A stretch of DNA of 64,000 nt from Streptomyces angustmyceticus (lineage in GTDB: Bacteria; Actinomycetota; Actinomycetes; Streptomycetales; Streptomycetaceae). The DNA lies in contig NZ_CP082945.1 of NCBI RefSeq assembly GCF_019933235.1, positions 558,001 to 622,000 on the forward strand, written 5' to 3'. The notes below the pieces were generated by a model. The model was not told the DNA's origin. It was given only the letters and a program-made list of their open reading frames with translations, and made no database searches. The position numbers were made by a program, and so were the translations under genes. Below, piece after piece: positions 1 through 8,999 of this stretch (within the stretch, counting starts at the first letter, position 1; each line of letters starts with the position of its first letter).

Positions 1-17
1 ACACGTTGGGGGCAGAC

Positions 18-344
18 ATGGACGTCAAGGGCGTACTCGGCAGCATCAGTTTCGACGGCGAATGGATCACCATCACCAAGACGCCTGTCGGGCCCAGGCC
101 GGCACCGGTGCGGATCCGGGCCGCAGACGTCACCGGGACCCGCTACAAGGAGGGCACCAGGCTCATGCACGGCTACGTGCAGTTCGTCCTGCCCGGCAGC
201 GTCGCCGCAGCCGAGAAGGGTGGGGTGTTGGCCGCGGGCCGGCCGCCCTACGAGGACCCGCACAGCCTGTCCGTCCCCCGCAAAAGCAACGACGCTGCAG
301 CGAAGCTCGTCGCCGCTGTGGAGCAAGCGCGGGCTAGCCGGTGA
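18..344 (+). CDS. DUF4429-like small protein
   Basis: A rightward 108-residue protein, opposite to the late genes beside it. The opening strand pattern (SISFDGEWITI) and the later GYVQFVLPG segment resemble the DUF4429/PH-like beta fold common in Streptomyces; the resemblance is remembered, not searched. ATG at 18 is preferred because GGGGG lies 5 nt upstream; TTG at 6 is an alternative. Its 3' end overlaps the 3' end of the convergent connector gene. Probably an accessory (moron) gene; function unknown. Confidence 0.6.
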   Translation: MDVKGVLGSISFDGEWITITKTPVGPRPAPVRIRAADVTGTRYKEGTRLMHGYVQFVLPGSVAAAEKGGVLAAGRPPYEDPHSLSVPRKSNDAAAKLVAAVEQARASR

Positions 345-696
345 CCCGGTCCGCGGCGAACTGCATCGGACCGCGGGTGCCGGTGAACGGGGACCGTCCC
401 CAGTCGCCTGGCTCGCCCGTGATCTCGCAGACCTCGCCGCGGATACGCACCTGATCCGTCGTCCGCCAATCCGATCCAGCCGGGGCGTAGACGGTGTAGC
501 CGACGATGACCGTGTCCCGGGCCTGCTGCTCCGCGCCACCCACAGCCGGAGACTCCGAGCGAGGCACCACCACACAGCCAGCCACAGGCAGCTCAGCGAC
601 CGTCCCAGGGATCGGCTGCCCGCGAGGATCCCGGCCAGGAGACGGGCCGCGACGCATCCGCACCACCGTCTCCCCAAACGGGTACGGGGCCGGCAT
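334..696 (-). CDS. Head-tail connector / head closure protein
   Basis: A 120-residue protein in the head-completion slot, two genes after the major capsid gene in transcription order. It has a beta-rich middle (RDTVIVGYTVYAPAGSDW, then VRIRGEVCEITGEPG) like small head-closure proteins of siphophages. The start at 696 gives a TGATG overlap with the upstream connector gene; five more in-frame residues upstream would overlap that gene further and are less likely. Role inferred from position and fold type. Confidence 0.6.
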   Translation of the reverse strand: MPAPYPFGETVVRMRRGPSPGRDPRGQPIPGTVAELPVAGCVVVPRSESPAVGGAEQQARDTVIVGYTVYAPAGSDWRTTDQVRIRGEVCEITGEPGDWGRSPFTGTRGPMQFAADRVTG

Positions 697-1115
697 CAGG
701 GATACTCCCAACCCGGCTCGTACTCGCCGTCCACAAGCAGTGGATCAGCATCGAGCGGCCACGACGCCCAAGGGTTGGCGTCCGCCGGCGTCGGGTCCAC
801 GGTGAATGCGCCACCGCGGCCGGCGAGGCTCTTCAACGCCGCCTTGTCGGCCTTCGTTAGGTACAGGCCACCGCTACCGCTGGGCCGCTGTACCGACATG
901 GGGCCGATCGTCTCGTAAGACACCTGCTGCGGGTTGACGTAGGCTCTGCCCGCAGCTGACAGCACGATCGCCGTCGCCTGATCCGGCAAGGGCTTCACCA
1001 CGGACTCAGCGAGCGCAACGGCTTGGAGGATCAGTAGATCCGCGCGGTCGCCCTGGATCTCGTCGAGTCCCAGGTACAGGCCGAGTTGTTCGGCGGTAGG
1101 AGTCACGAACGCCAT
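696..1115 (-). CDS. Head-tail connector protein (gp6-like)
   Basis: A 139-residue mostly helical protein beginning MAFVTPTAEQLGLYLG, with the LGLDEIQGDRADLLILQAVALAESVV helical start typical of HK97 gp6-like connector/adaptor proteins that bind under the portal ring. The start at 1115 has AGGAGT upstream; a longer frame to 1166 runs into the glycosyltransferase gene and is rejected. It follows the glycosyltransferase by 13 bp and couples to the next connector by TGATG. Confidence 0.65.
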   Translation of the reverse strand: MAFVTPTAEQLGLYLGLDEIQGDRADLLILQAVALAESVVKPLPDQATAIVLSAAGRAYVNPQQVSYETIGPMSVQRPSGSGGLYLTKADKAALKSLAGRGGAFTVDPTPADANPWASWPLDADPLLVDGEYEPGWEYP

Positions 1116-1128
1116 GGCGGTACTCCTC

Positions 1129-2160
1129 TCAGGCCAGTGCCTCCACGGCATCGCACCAAGCCGCAAGCTCCGCAGTCGGGTCGAGTTCCGCTGAGCGCGC
1201 CTTGGCCCGCTTGCTCGCGAGCCGGTACTCGGCGGGCGTCCGCAACTTACGGATCACCGCCTCGTAGCCTGCGGTGTCGTTGCGATCGACGAAAATACCG
1301 GCCTCACCAAGGGACTCTGCGAGGCCCGGCGTAGGGTGCGCGACGACCGGGATGCCAGAGGCAAGCGCCTCAGCTCCCGCCCTTCCCCATGACTCGTAGG
1401 AGCTGGGCATCAGCAGCACGCGGGTGCGGCTGTAGACCTGCTCCCGCATGTCCTCGCCGCGGACGTGGTCGAGGACCGTCAGGTTGGGCAGGTCTGGAAG
1501 GATCTGCTCACCATAGGCGCCCCGCACCGCCAGGAACTCCTGATCCGGCATGCGCTTGGCCAGAGACTCCAGGACGTGGCCGCCCTTGGCCTCATTGCAG
1601 TTGATCAGCGTGATGGCCTTGCCCGGCTTCGTCGCGTACTCGTCGGCGAACACCGGCGGACGCACGATCAGCGACTGCTCGGGGCGAACCGACTTCGGGT
1701 ACTCAGCGAAGAACAGCTCGGCCTCCGCCTCCATCCACCGGCTGTTGTACACCGCAAGCGCAGTCCCACCAGCCGCCATATGACGAAAGGTTGGCGCATG
1801 CGTGTTGTGGCACACCACGACGACCGGCTTGCCGTAACCGCGAGCGAGAGCCGACGTCGACGGCACACACTCCAGATGCGATACCAAGACATCCGCCCGG
1901 CGCACAGCCGTCGCGAAGTCCAGGCGGGCCTCCATCGGCACCACCTGTATGCCCCGGTACTCGTAGACCTCGTGGGCCCGCCCGTACCGGGACAGCCAGA
2001 CGGACACGTCGTGACCGCGATCCACTAGAGGCCTCAGCATCGAGACGAGCATGTGCTCGGCCCCAGCATTGTGCTCCGGCGGCATCGCATGGACACGGGC
2101 CACGATCTTCAGCGGGGTGGCCGTCCCGCCCGGCGCGGAAGCCGGGACAGCCCGCCCCAT
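1129..2160 (-). CDS. GT4-family glycosyltransferase inside the head operon
   Basis: A 343-residue GT-B fold glycosyltransferase. The C-terminal nucleotide-sugar site is clear near residues 255-276 (SSYESWGRAGAEALASGIPV, the E-x7-E arrangement of family GT4), with a Rossmann-like N-half (LKIVARVHAMPPEHNAGAEH). It starts with a TGATG overlap on the major capsid gene stop and is followed closely by the connectors, so it should be made with the virion proteins. This suggests that capsid or tail proteins are glycosylated. The true start may be a few codons downstream (LKIVARV). Sugar and acceptor are unknown. Confidence 0.85.
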   Translation of the reverse strand: MGRAVPASAPGGTATPLKIVARVHAMPPEHNAGAEHMLVSMLRPLVDRGHDVSVWLSRYGRAHEVYEYRGIQVVPMEARLDFATAVRRADVLVSHLECVPSTSALARGYGKPVVVVCHNTHAPTFRHMAAGGTALAVYNSRWMEAEAELFFAEYPKSVRPEQSLIVRPPVFADEYATKPGKAITLINCNEAKGGHVLESLAKRMPDQEFLAVRGAYGEQILPDLPNLTVLDHVRGEDMREQVYSRTRVLLMPSSYESWGRAGAEALASGIPVVAHPTPGLAESLGEAGIFVDRNDTAGYEAVIRKLRTPAEYRLASKRAKARSAELDPTAELAAWCDAVEALA

Positions 2161-3116
2161 CAGCTACCGCTCGGGGTGCCGGTGAACTTCACGAACGCGT
2201 CCGCGTCACCCATCACGAAGCCGTAATAGGCCTCCGCCAGGATCAGCACCAGGTTCTCCTGGAAGGCGCTGTGCACGCCGCCCTCCTCGTCCACGTAGGT
2301 GGCCTGGTCGCTGATCCGCACGGTGATGTCCATGCCCACGCCGTAGGCGGCCTGCGACCAGTCGCCGCCCAGTGCGCGCAGGCCGGAGTCCACAGACGTC
2401 GCCTGGCGGCGCTGCTTACCCGACACCGACCGCGAGTACGCCAGCGGCTCGCCGATCAGCGTGCCTGCCGCCGCCATGTTCGTGCCCGGCGTCTGCGTGT
2501 CCACCAGGATCGGCCGGCCCGTGGTGTCCGTCGCGAGCAGCAACTTCGGCTTCAGGCGGTGGTCCGCGACGGTGCCGGTGTAATCCCAGTCGGAGTCGAT
2601 GACCTCCTCCATGCCGGTGACCAGGTCGGCCCATATGCCACCCTGCCCCTGCGACTTGGTGCCCAGCGCCACGCTGTTGCTGGTCGCGGCAAGGTACTCG
2701 GTGAACGGGCCCGCCGCGCCCTTCATGGTCTTGCCGTGGATCGTCGCGTGGTCGAAAGCCCGCGCGAATGCAGTCGGCAGATCCTTCTGCAGCTGGTCGT
2801 ACAGGCCACCGGCGTTGGTCTTCGCGACCTCCATGGCGACCGGGATGAGCACGGCCAACTTCTTGGCCTGCATCTGCTTGACGTCGACGCCACCGGTCGA
2901 CAGAGGCTTCTTCGCCGCCTGCCCGACCCAGTCCGCGGTCGGCACATCCATCGGGATCGGGACGCTGGTGGTGGCGTCCAGGGCCAGCGGCGCCGGCCGC
3001 GCCAGCGCCATCACCGCCGACTGCTCAACGCTCTTCTCGAAGATCGGCGCAGTGATCGTGCGGGGCAGAAGCGCGCCATCCACATTGGACAGCGTCAGAG
3101 GGGCGGTAACCGCCAT
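2160..3116 (-). CDS. Major capsid protein (HK97 fold)
   Basis: A 318-residue shell protein following the scaffold gene. It has the layout of short HK97-type capsid proteins: an N-arm with ALLPRTITAPIFEKSVEQSAV, an E-loop-like region (SVPIPMDVPTADWVGQAAKK), a long spine helix (AMEVAKTNAGGLYDQLQKDL) and a C-terminal P-domain strand (DITVRISDQATYVDEEG) before the helical end EAYYGFVMGDADAFVKFTG. There is no protease domain fused to it. TGATG coupling to the downstream glycosyltransferase is unusual. Confidence 0.9.
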   Translation of the reverse strand: MAVTAPLTLSNVDGALLPRTITAPIFEKSVEQSAVMALARPAPLALDATTSVPIPMDVPTADWVGQAAKKPLSTGGVDVKQMQAKKLAVLIPVAMEVAKTNAGGLYDQLQKDLPTAFARAFDHATIHGKTMKGAAGPFTEYLAATSNSVALGTKSQGQGGIWADLVTGMEEVIDSDWDYTGTVADHRLKPKLLLATDTTGRPILVDTQTPGTNMAAAGTLIGEPLAYSRSVSGKQRRQATSVDSGLRALGGDWSQAAYGVGMDITVRISDQATYVDEEGGVHSAFQENLVLILAEAYYGFVMGDADAFVKFTGTPSGS

Positions 3117-3135
3117 GACAACCTTCTCTCAGCGG

Positions 3136-3789
3136 CTACTGCAGCCGCGTATTCAGCCACCCGGCGAACTCATCGCGGGGGTTGGGGGTCCTGGTCTTGT
3201 TGGCGCCGGACGCCTGAGTACGGTCCGGTGCCGGACGCCGCGGGCCCTCCGGGGGCTGGACTCGCGCCCAGTGCGGCTTGCGCTCCAACAGCGCCTGAAG
3301 GTCCGCCTCGATCGCGGCCTCGTCGATGTCACCCGACTCGTCGATGTACGAAGAGAGCTCCAGCTGACCGACTGCGTCCTCGGGGTCCGTGAACGCCTTC
3401 CGATCCCCTACTTCCGAGCCGGCCAGGGCCTGCACGCGCGCCTCGACGAGGCGGGTGCGGGTCTTGGTGATCTGCTCGTTGGCGACAGCGAGCCGGTCGT
3501 TGAGACGTTCACTCTCCGACTTTTGCGCGTCCTCGAACTCCTTGGCCTTCCGGGCAAGGGGCTCCAGTTCCTTCAGGCGCTTCCGGAGATTCGCGGCCTC
3601 GCTGTTCGCCTTCCGGATCTTCGCCTCGGCCTGCTTCCGGTCGAACGGCTTCTCCTCGACCTCGGCCTCCGCCTCCTGGGCGTCATCCGTAGTCTCGGCG
3701 CTTCCGCTCTCCTCGGTCGCCGTCTCCTCGACGGTCTCCTCGGTGCCAGCCTCGGCCTGCTGCTCAGTGCTCTCGGTCTCTTCGGGCAT
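3136..3789 (-). CDS. Capsid scaffolding protein
   Basis: A 217-residue, very acidic then helical protein. Residues 1-55 are Glu/Thr-rich, 60-125 form a charged coiled coil (AEAKIRKANSEAANLRKRLK), and the C-terminus is basic and proline-rich, ending DEFAGWLNTRLQ as in the capsid-binding end of many siphophage scaffolds. Start ATG at 3789; longer frames upstream lack a ribosome-binding site. It lies immediately before the capsid gene, as expected. Confidence 0.85.
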   Translation of the reverse strand: MPEETESTEQQAEAGTEETVEETATEESGSAETTDDAQEAEAEVEEKPFDRKQAEAKIRKANSEAANLRKRLKELEPLARKAKEFEDAQKSESERLNDRLAVANEQITKTRTRLVEARVQALAGSEVGDRKAFTDPEDAVGQLELSSYIDESGDIDEAAIEADLQALLERKPHWARVQPPEGPRRPAPDRTQASGANKTRTPNPRDEFAGWLNTRLQ

Positions 3790-3853
3790 GACGAATCGGC
3801 CCTCCAGGGGCTGTGGAAATGAGAAAGGCCGCCACCAGGGCAACCTCGTTGAA

Positions 3854-4666
3854 TCAGCGTGTGCCGGGCAGCGGTTGCTGATCGTGCTCGGCTAGCGCGC
3901 GCCGGAACAGGCGAAGCTGATCGCCTGGATGCCCGGCGGCGTACTCCCGGTAGATGCGGTCCCACTCCGCCGCGTGCGGCGACAGTTCGAACCGCTGGCC
4001 CCGGAAGACAGGGATGATCGCGCAGTGGCAGTCGTTGTGGAACTTCACCACCGACGCGTCGCCAGAGAACCGGTCGTTCGCGTCGCGACCAGCAGACTCG
4101 GCCGTCTTGTAGATCATTCCGCGGGAAGCCATGAGCTTGCAGAAGAAGCAGCCACCAAGGGCTGCCGCCCGCGCATACCCCACCGCGCCACGGTCCTGCT
4201 GCACCGCCTGACGCAGCGTCTGCCGACCCTGATCGGTCACGAGCCGTTGAGCAGCCTGCTCGGCCTTCACCTGGGCTGCCGCCATCCGTTCTTCGAGCGG
4301 CCGGCTCTGCACTTCCGTGGCCACATCTGCATCCCGCGGCCACAAGTCCTTCGTCGCCCACCGCATCGACTGGTCGACCTGATCGTCCGGAGGCGAGTCA
4401 GCGAGCGGCACCGTGAAGCTGCCAGGCGCCCCGGCCGCCTCACGCTGAGCATCGTAGAAGTCCGCAGCGGCAGAGGCGGCGGTCTGGCCGTACTGATCGA
4501 CCAGCACCCGCACCGCATCGACCCAAGCCGGCACACTGTCCTTCAGTCGAGAAGCAATGATCAGTCGCCGAATTTTCCGCATGTCCCTGAGCAGAAGACG
4601 TGTCAGGCCGCGTTGGACAGCCCGCTGCCGGGCCGCCGCCGGGGTGTCATCCGAGAGTGTCGCCAC
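3854..4666 (-). CDS. MuF/VG15-like minor head protein
   Basis: A 270-residue protein between portal and scaffold. Its C-terminal half carries the cysteine-histidine cluster of the VG15/MuF head-morphogenesis group: GGCFFCKLMASRG near residue 170, then FHNDCHCAIIPVF about 40 residues later. The N-terminal half is helical. The 20-nt overlap with the portal gene end implies coupled translation. Family members are ejected or act in head assembly; here the role is inferred from motif and position. Confidence 0.8.
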   Translation of the reverse strand: MATLSDDTPAAARQRAVQRGLTRLLLRDMRKIRRLIIASRLKDSVPAWVDAVRVLVDQYGQTAASAAADFYDAQREAAGAPGSFTVPLADSPPDDQVDQSMRWATKDLWPRDADVATEVQSRPLEERMAAAQVKAEQAAQRLVTDQGRQTLRQAVQQDRGAVGYARAAALGGCFFCKLMASRGMIYKTAESAGRDANDRFSGDASVVKFHNDCHCAIIPVFRGQRFELSPHAAEWDRIYREYAAGHPGDQLRLFRRALAEHDQQPLPGTR

Positions 4667-6113
4667 CGTCGGCCCCCAGCGTCAGTCCTCCCGGCGCCGC
4701 CGCCCCCTCGGCACCGAGCGCGGCAAGATGATCCAGTACGGCGGAGCTGGTCTGCCGGCCCGCGCTTCGACGCCGGTCCGCAGCCACGCGCTGCCGCTGG
4801 CCCTCGGTTAGCCCAGCCATTTCCAGGGCCACGTCCGAGTCGGGTGGCAGGATGTTCGCCTGCACGAGCTTGACCACGGCATCCGTCTGAGCGGCGATCG
4901 TCGGCGTGGCAGGGTTCCGCCACACGCACTCGATGCGCCGCCCCTTGTCCGGCGGCTCGCCGTCCCGCACCCACAGGGCGAGGCGCATGGCCTGCTGCCA
5001 GGCGGCACCGAATCGGCGGCTCCGTCGCTCGGCGCGCTTGACGAGCTTCGCTTCCGTGGACCGGATCGCGTCTGCGCTGGCGGGGTTGTCCGTCGTGTAG
5101 CCGAGCATGTGCGGCGGCAGGCCGAACTGCGAGGCCATGATCCGCGCATACAGGTCAATGATCTTCGTCTGGCCGGAAGGGTCATGGGCAGGGAACTGCC
5201 CGACGGTCGGCACATTGCCGTCCTCATCCCGCTCCAACGCGAGAACGCGGCCGATGTACGTCTCCCACGCGCTCTTGGTGTTGCCCTCAGCGTCCTGGAA
5301 CGCAGACTCACTCGCACCCAGGATGTAGCGAGCCGGCGCCCCGAAGAACTCAGACGCGACCTCAATGCCCATCAACCGCCGGCATGCCGCATCGGTGATG
5401 CTCATGACGTCCGGGGTGATCTCGCTCTTGCCGACGCGGTCTGCCGTCCGCTGGCGATTCGCCATCCTGACCACCGGCACAACACCAAGCTGGTGAATGT
5501 CCCGGTCCACAACCTCCCAGCCGCCCGACGCGGTCGGCACCGCGTGAATCGTCTGATCCGGCAGGTACAGCACCAGCATCCGGTCATCGCCGCCAGCGTC
5601 ATACAGGTCGCCGGCCGCGCACTCACGCAGAGCCGCGGTACCCATCCGCAGGCGGGCATCCCACATCAGCGTCATGTCCAGAGGGGACTCGATGCTGATC
5701 AGCGGCGGGCAATCCTCGCCGCAGTCCCCCGAGCCGACAGCCAGATACTCGCGACCGTAGGTCAGGGCATCCAGATGCGCCAGGCTCGACTCGTCCAGCA
5801 GGTCGTTCGCGTCGACGATCTCCTGCAGGTCAGACGAGTCCGAACCGTCAGCCCAACGCAGCGCCTCCAGATCAAGGCGCTCCTCCAGCGACTCCACACC
5901 GATCCGCGGCCAACCGATGACCGTATGCAGGCCCTTCAGCTGCGGCGGGATCGAGATGCCCAGATCGCGCACCAGCTGCTCGCCGTTGAAATAGGCGTCG
6001 CGGAGCTGGAGCCGCCACCGGTCCGACAGCATGTCCTGCCGCAGCACCTGGATCAATGCCAACTCGCCATCCGACAAATTCAGCAGAGGCAGCTCGGGGA
6101 TGGACAGGGTCAT
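4647..6113 (-). CDS. Portal protein (SPP1 gp6-like)
   Basis: A 488-residue portal following the large terminase, with an ATGA overlap (ATG at 6111-6113). Recognisable portal blocks are DAYFNGEQLVRDLGISIPPQ near the N-terminus, LDALTYGREYLAVG, and the C-terminal clip/stem region QFGLPPHMLGYTTDNPASAD followed by the helix with AWQQAMRLAL. Length and gene order match siphophage portals. A 33-residue N-terminal extension in the same frame is rejected because it lies inside the terminase gene. Confidence 0.92.
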   Translation of the reverse strand: MTLSIPELPLLNLSDGELALIQVLRQDMLSDRWRLQLRDAYFNGEQLVRDLGISIPPQLKGLHTVIGWPRIGVESLEERLDLEALRWADGSDSSDLQEIVDANDLLDESSLAHLDALTYGREYLAVGSGDCGEDCPPLISIESPLDMTLMWDARLRMGTAALRECAAGDLYDAGGDDRMLVLYLPDQTIHAVPTASGGWEVVDRDIHQLGVVPVVRMANRQRTADRVGKSEITPDVMSITDAACRRLMGIEVASEFFGAPARYILGASESAFQDAEGNTKSAWETYIGRVLALERDEDGNVPTVGQFPAHDPSGQTKIIDLYARIMASQFGLPPHMLGYTTDNPASADAIRSTEAKLVKRAERRSRRFGAAWQQAMRLALWVRDGEPPDKGRRIECVWRNPATPTIAAQTDAVVKLVQANILPPDSDVALEMAGLTEGQRQRVAADRRRSAGRQTSSAVLDHLAALGAEGAAAPGGLTLGADGGDTLG

Positions 6114-7864
6114 CGCAACACCACCACCCTCCCCTTGCCCGGCGTCTTCTTCTTCGGCCTCTTCGGCGAGTTGAGGATCATGCGACGGAGCATTCGGGCC
6201 CCGATCGCGCACACCGCAAGGTCGATCTTCCTGGCAGACTCACGGTGCTCCTTGCCGATCGTGATGCCCCAACGGTTGGTGCGCCGTCGGGCGTTGATCA
6301 CATGGGTGCGCAGCACCTTGTGCCCGTCGTGGACGAGTGTCCGCTCCAGGACATCCGCATGAGTGCGCTTCACTGCGTCCGTGAACGTCTCTTGGTTGCG
6401 GGGATCGCGCATGTCCCAGCGGACCGCGTGCGCCTTCGGGCCGGACAGGACGGAACGGAGCGCCAGCTTCGGCCCCCACGTCTGACCCCACGTGTCGATG
6501 TACGTGTCCCAATACATCTCGCCGTCGTCATCGTCCTGGCCAGAGCCTGGGTCAGCGAAAAACGCCAGCACCTTGAACCGGGCGAACGCGCCCTCGACGA
6601 CGCCATGGACCTCGTCACGCGGCACCCGGTAGGGCACGAAGCCCGGAGTGTTCGGCGCCGGCCAGTTCGCCGGCTTCTGCCACACGCCGAGGGCGGACAC
6701 CAGACCGTCCGACATCCGGCAGGCCGCCAGGCCCGTCGCGTCGTCGCTCTTGGAGCCGTCGAAAAAGAGGACAACCTCGTCGCCGTCGGTGAGCGTCAGA
6801 TCCTCGCGCTTGCAGGCATCCCACTCGTAGCGGGCCATCCATGCGTCCTCAGCTGCGGCGATCTGGTTGTACCAGAAGCGGCGCGACCGGGACGGCGGGT
6901 TACGGACGTCCAAGATCGACGCCTTCAGCCGGCCGATGTCCAGCCACGTGGAGTCCCCGCGGACCGCACGAAGTGTCGGTTCGATCCACGCCTCCGTCAG
7001 CTTCGCCTCAGGCGGCGCCTCCAGCGTGTCGTAGAACAAGCCCGTATCGGCAGCTCGACCGGCCTCCGCCGCCTCGTAGGCGTCCCGAGTCCGTTCAGCC
7101 ACCGAGTCTTCACCCGGCTCGAACGCATTCGTGTCCGCCAACGTCCGGGACTGCCCGTCCGCCGACTTCGTGGCGTTGCGCTCGATCACGGCCGCCATCT
7201 CGTGGCCCGAGTTCGACTCCAGCCAGTGGTGCGTCTCGCCCATCGACGTGAATGTCGGCCGGCCACCCTCAAGGGCGCGCGGCGACGACGTCACAGCCTC
7301 AGTGCGGGCCCGCCCCTTATCGGCGTAGATGATCTCCTTGCCGAGGTCGATGCGGTACTCCTCGATCGCACGCTTCGAGAAGATCAGCGGGAAGAGCGTC
7401 ATCGTGTTCCGGGTCTGATCCTGCGACACCGCAGCGATCTGCACCCACGCCGCCGGATGCTGAATCCCCAGCGGCTGGCCCGGCGTGACACCCCACTCGT
7501 TGCCCTCGTCCGCGACCCGATCGAAACGACACGGCCCCACGAACTCGAACGCCGCCCACGTTGCCTTCAAGGGATCCTTGCCGTGGCCCTTCAGTCGTTG
7601 AATCACGCCGTCGCGCCACAAGAAGCGGTTCGTCGCCGGATCCATGGCGTACCACCACAGCGTCAACCGGGCCTGCTCGGGCGTGTACTGCCACGGCTTG
7701 CCGACGTAGTGCTGCAGATACGTCTTCGTCCAGGCGAGACATTGCCAGCCGAGCGTGTACTCCGGCAGGACGAACTTGCCGTCCGGGCCACGCTTCCACG
7801 TAGGGCCCAAGGTGAAGGGCTCGACGACGTCGGGGGCCTGCTCGTCAGCCTCCTGCGATGTCAC
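6110..7864 (-). CDS. terL: Terminase large subunit
   Basis: A 584-residue packaging motor. The Walker A position is the variant KGHGKDPL near residue 92, as in many actinophage terminases that lack the classical GKS. It is followed by VQIAAVSQDQTRNTM and the acidic GETHHW motor element near residue 230. The nuclease half begins at EVVLFFDGSKSDDATGLAA, with the catalytic Asp. The start at 7864 overlaps the small subunit by 20 nt, and the stop overlaps the portal start. Confidence 0.93.
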   Translation of the reverse strand: MTSQEADEQAPDVVEPFTLGPTWKRGPDGKFVLPEYTLGWQCLAWTKTYLQHYVGKPWQYTPEQARLTLWWYAMDPATNRFLWRDGVIQRLKGHGKDPLKATWAAFEFVGPCRFDRVADEGNEWGVTPGQPLGIQHPAAWVQIAAVSQDQTRNTMTLFPLIFSKRAIEEYRIDLGKEIIYADKGRARTEAVTSSPRALEGGRPTFTSMGETHHWLESNSGHEMAAVIERNATKSADGQSRTLADTNAFEPGEDSVAERTRDAYEAAEAGRAADTGLFYDTLEAPPEAKLTEAWIEPTLRAVRGDSTWLDIGRLKASILDVRNPPSRSRRFWYNQIAAAEDAWMARYEWDACKREDLTLTDGDEVVLFFDGSKSDDATGLAACRMSDGLVSALGVWQKPANWPAPNTPGFVPYRVPRDEVHGVVEGAFARFKVLAFFADPGSGQDDDDGEMYWDTYIDTWGQTWGPKLALRSVLSGPKAHAVRWDMRDPRNQETFTDAVKRTHADVLERTLVHDGHKVLRTHVINARRRTNRWGITIGKEHRESARKIDLAVCAIGARMLRRMILNSPKRPKKKTPGKGRVVVLR

Positions 7865-8285
7865 GGTACGAATCCAGCGGGCTCACCGATGCCAGCTTGG
7901 GACCGTCGGGCTTCTTCCGCTCCAACTCCATGCGCGCCCGCCGGCGATCGCCCTCGGTCGTCAGCAGAGACGACATCACCGAGTTGAGGGCGGCAACGAG
8001 CTGGCCGTTCGGGCCGCGCTCTGAGCAGTCCAGCACTCGCGACATCAGCTCTGCGGCGTACCGGGCCACAGCCCAGTCCGACGGCTCGTAGAAGGCGGCC
8101 TGCCCGGACTCGCGCAAGGACATGTACCAGTCCGTGGCGATCGGATCCCACTGCGCACTCGGCTCAGGCAGGTCCGGAAGTCCTTCCGGTTGCCCCGATG
8201 GAGCCTGGATCAGTTCAGGGCCGTCATCCTTGTTACGGCGACGGCGTTCCTCGGAACGCTTCGGGATAGGTCCGTGCGCGCCCAT
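7845..8285 (-). CDS. terS: Terminase small subunit (P27-like)
   Basis: A 146-residue protein starting MGAHGPIPKRSEERRRRNKD, the characteristic basic N-terminus of P27-type small terminases, followed by a helical core (WYMSLRESGQAAFYEPSDWA). It would recognise the packaging site and load TerL. Start ATG at 8285 has AGG upstream; a 19-codon upstream extension is rejected. It overlaps terL. Confidence 0.85.
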   Translation of the reverse strand: MGAHGPIPKRSEERRRRNKDDGPELIQAPSGQPEGLPDLPEPSAQWDPIATDWYMSLRESGQAAFYEPSDWAVARYAAELMSRVLDCSERGPNGQLVAALNSVMSSLLTTEGDRRRARMELERKKPDGPKLASVSPLDSYRDIAGG

Positions 8286-8341
8286 GACGACCTCCAGGGT
8301 CAGAGCACGCCACCAGGGCGCGCGAAGGGCTGGAAACGACA

Positions 8342-8370
8342 ACGCCCCGCCAGGGACGCCGCCGGGGCGT
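8342..8370. terminator. Hairpin between prim-pol and terS
   Basis: ACGCCCC at 8342-8348 pairs with GGGGCGT at 8364-8370, at the very end of the prim-pol gene. It is short and has no T tract. It may attenuate rather than stop transcription into the packaging genes. Confidence 0.4.
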
Positions 8371-8999
8371 CAGAGCGAGGCGACCAAACCGGCTGCGTCA
8401 GGCAGCTCGGCAAGACTGAGAGGCGTACCCGGCACCCGGTCGCCCACGATCATGTACCGGCGGTCCGAGTACACCTCAACCGCCAACTCCCCCCGCCGGA
8501 TCCGCCGGCCGTGCGGCACGGCGCCCCGGAACCACAGGTGCAGGCCGGTTCCGGACCGGCCGCGCTCCATGTACGTCGGCGGCAGCTGGTCCACGATCGC
8601 CTGCGCCCACGGCAGCACGCGACCGTCCTCGACCGCGTGGTCCAGGTCGAGGACGACGATGCCGTCGCCGGCCGTCAGGACGAAGCCGATGCCGTCGCCG
8701 GTGCGGGACGCCGCAACCGCGGGGAAGTCCGACCAGGATGATGGGTCCTTCACCGAGGCGAAGCGCCCATCGGTGCGCAGCGGCACCTTGTCCTTATGCC
8801 GCACCCAGCGAGGACGCGACGTCAACTCGGCCGGGACTCTGGCCTGCTGGTCCACCCGCACCCGGGCGCGCTCCGCCTTACAACGTGCCCGGTAGGCAGC
8901 CTGCCTGCACGGTGACGAGCAGTACTGCGCATCGGCCCTGGCGGCGGCCGGCATGGGGCCGGAGCATCGCTCGCAGGTGAGACGCAGAGTCGTGGACAT
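8370..8999 (-). CDS. Stand-alone prim-pol (AEP) with zinc finger
   Basis: A 209-residue archaeo-eukaryotic primase superfamily protein. Residues 9-32 form a CERC...CSSPC zinc finger. The prim-pol core shows the metal motif VLDLDH near residue 117, the nucleotide loop GRSGTGLHLWF near residue 150 and EVYSDRRYMIVGDRV near residue 180. No helicase is fused. It lies between the packaging genes and a 480-bp AT-rich intergenic region, far from the DnaB helicase, so it could prime at a local origin or act in repair. Confidence 0.8.
   Translation of the reverse strand: MSTTLRLTCERCSGPMPAAARADAQYCSSPCRQAAYRARCKAERARVRVDQQARVPAELTSRPRWVRHKDKVPLRTDGRFASVKDPSSWSDFPAVAASRTGDGIGFVLTAGDGIVVLDLDHAVEDGRVLPWAQAIVDQLPPTYMERGRSGTGLHLWFRGAVPHGRRIRRGELAVEVYSDRRYMIVGDRVPGTPLSLAELPDAAGLVASL

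Noticed and set aside
6056..7987. Very long rightward open frame opposite the large terminase
   Set aside because: It is a high-GC shadow of terL: Arg/His/Pro-rich, no domain, and the minus-strand frame carries clear terminase motifs.
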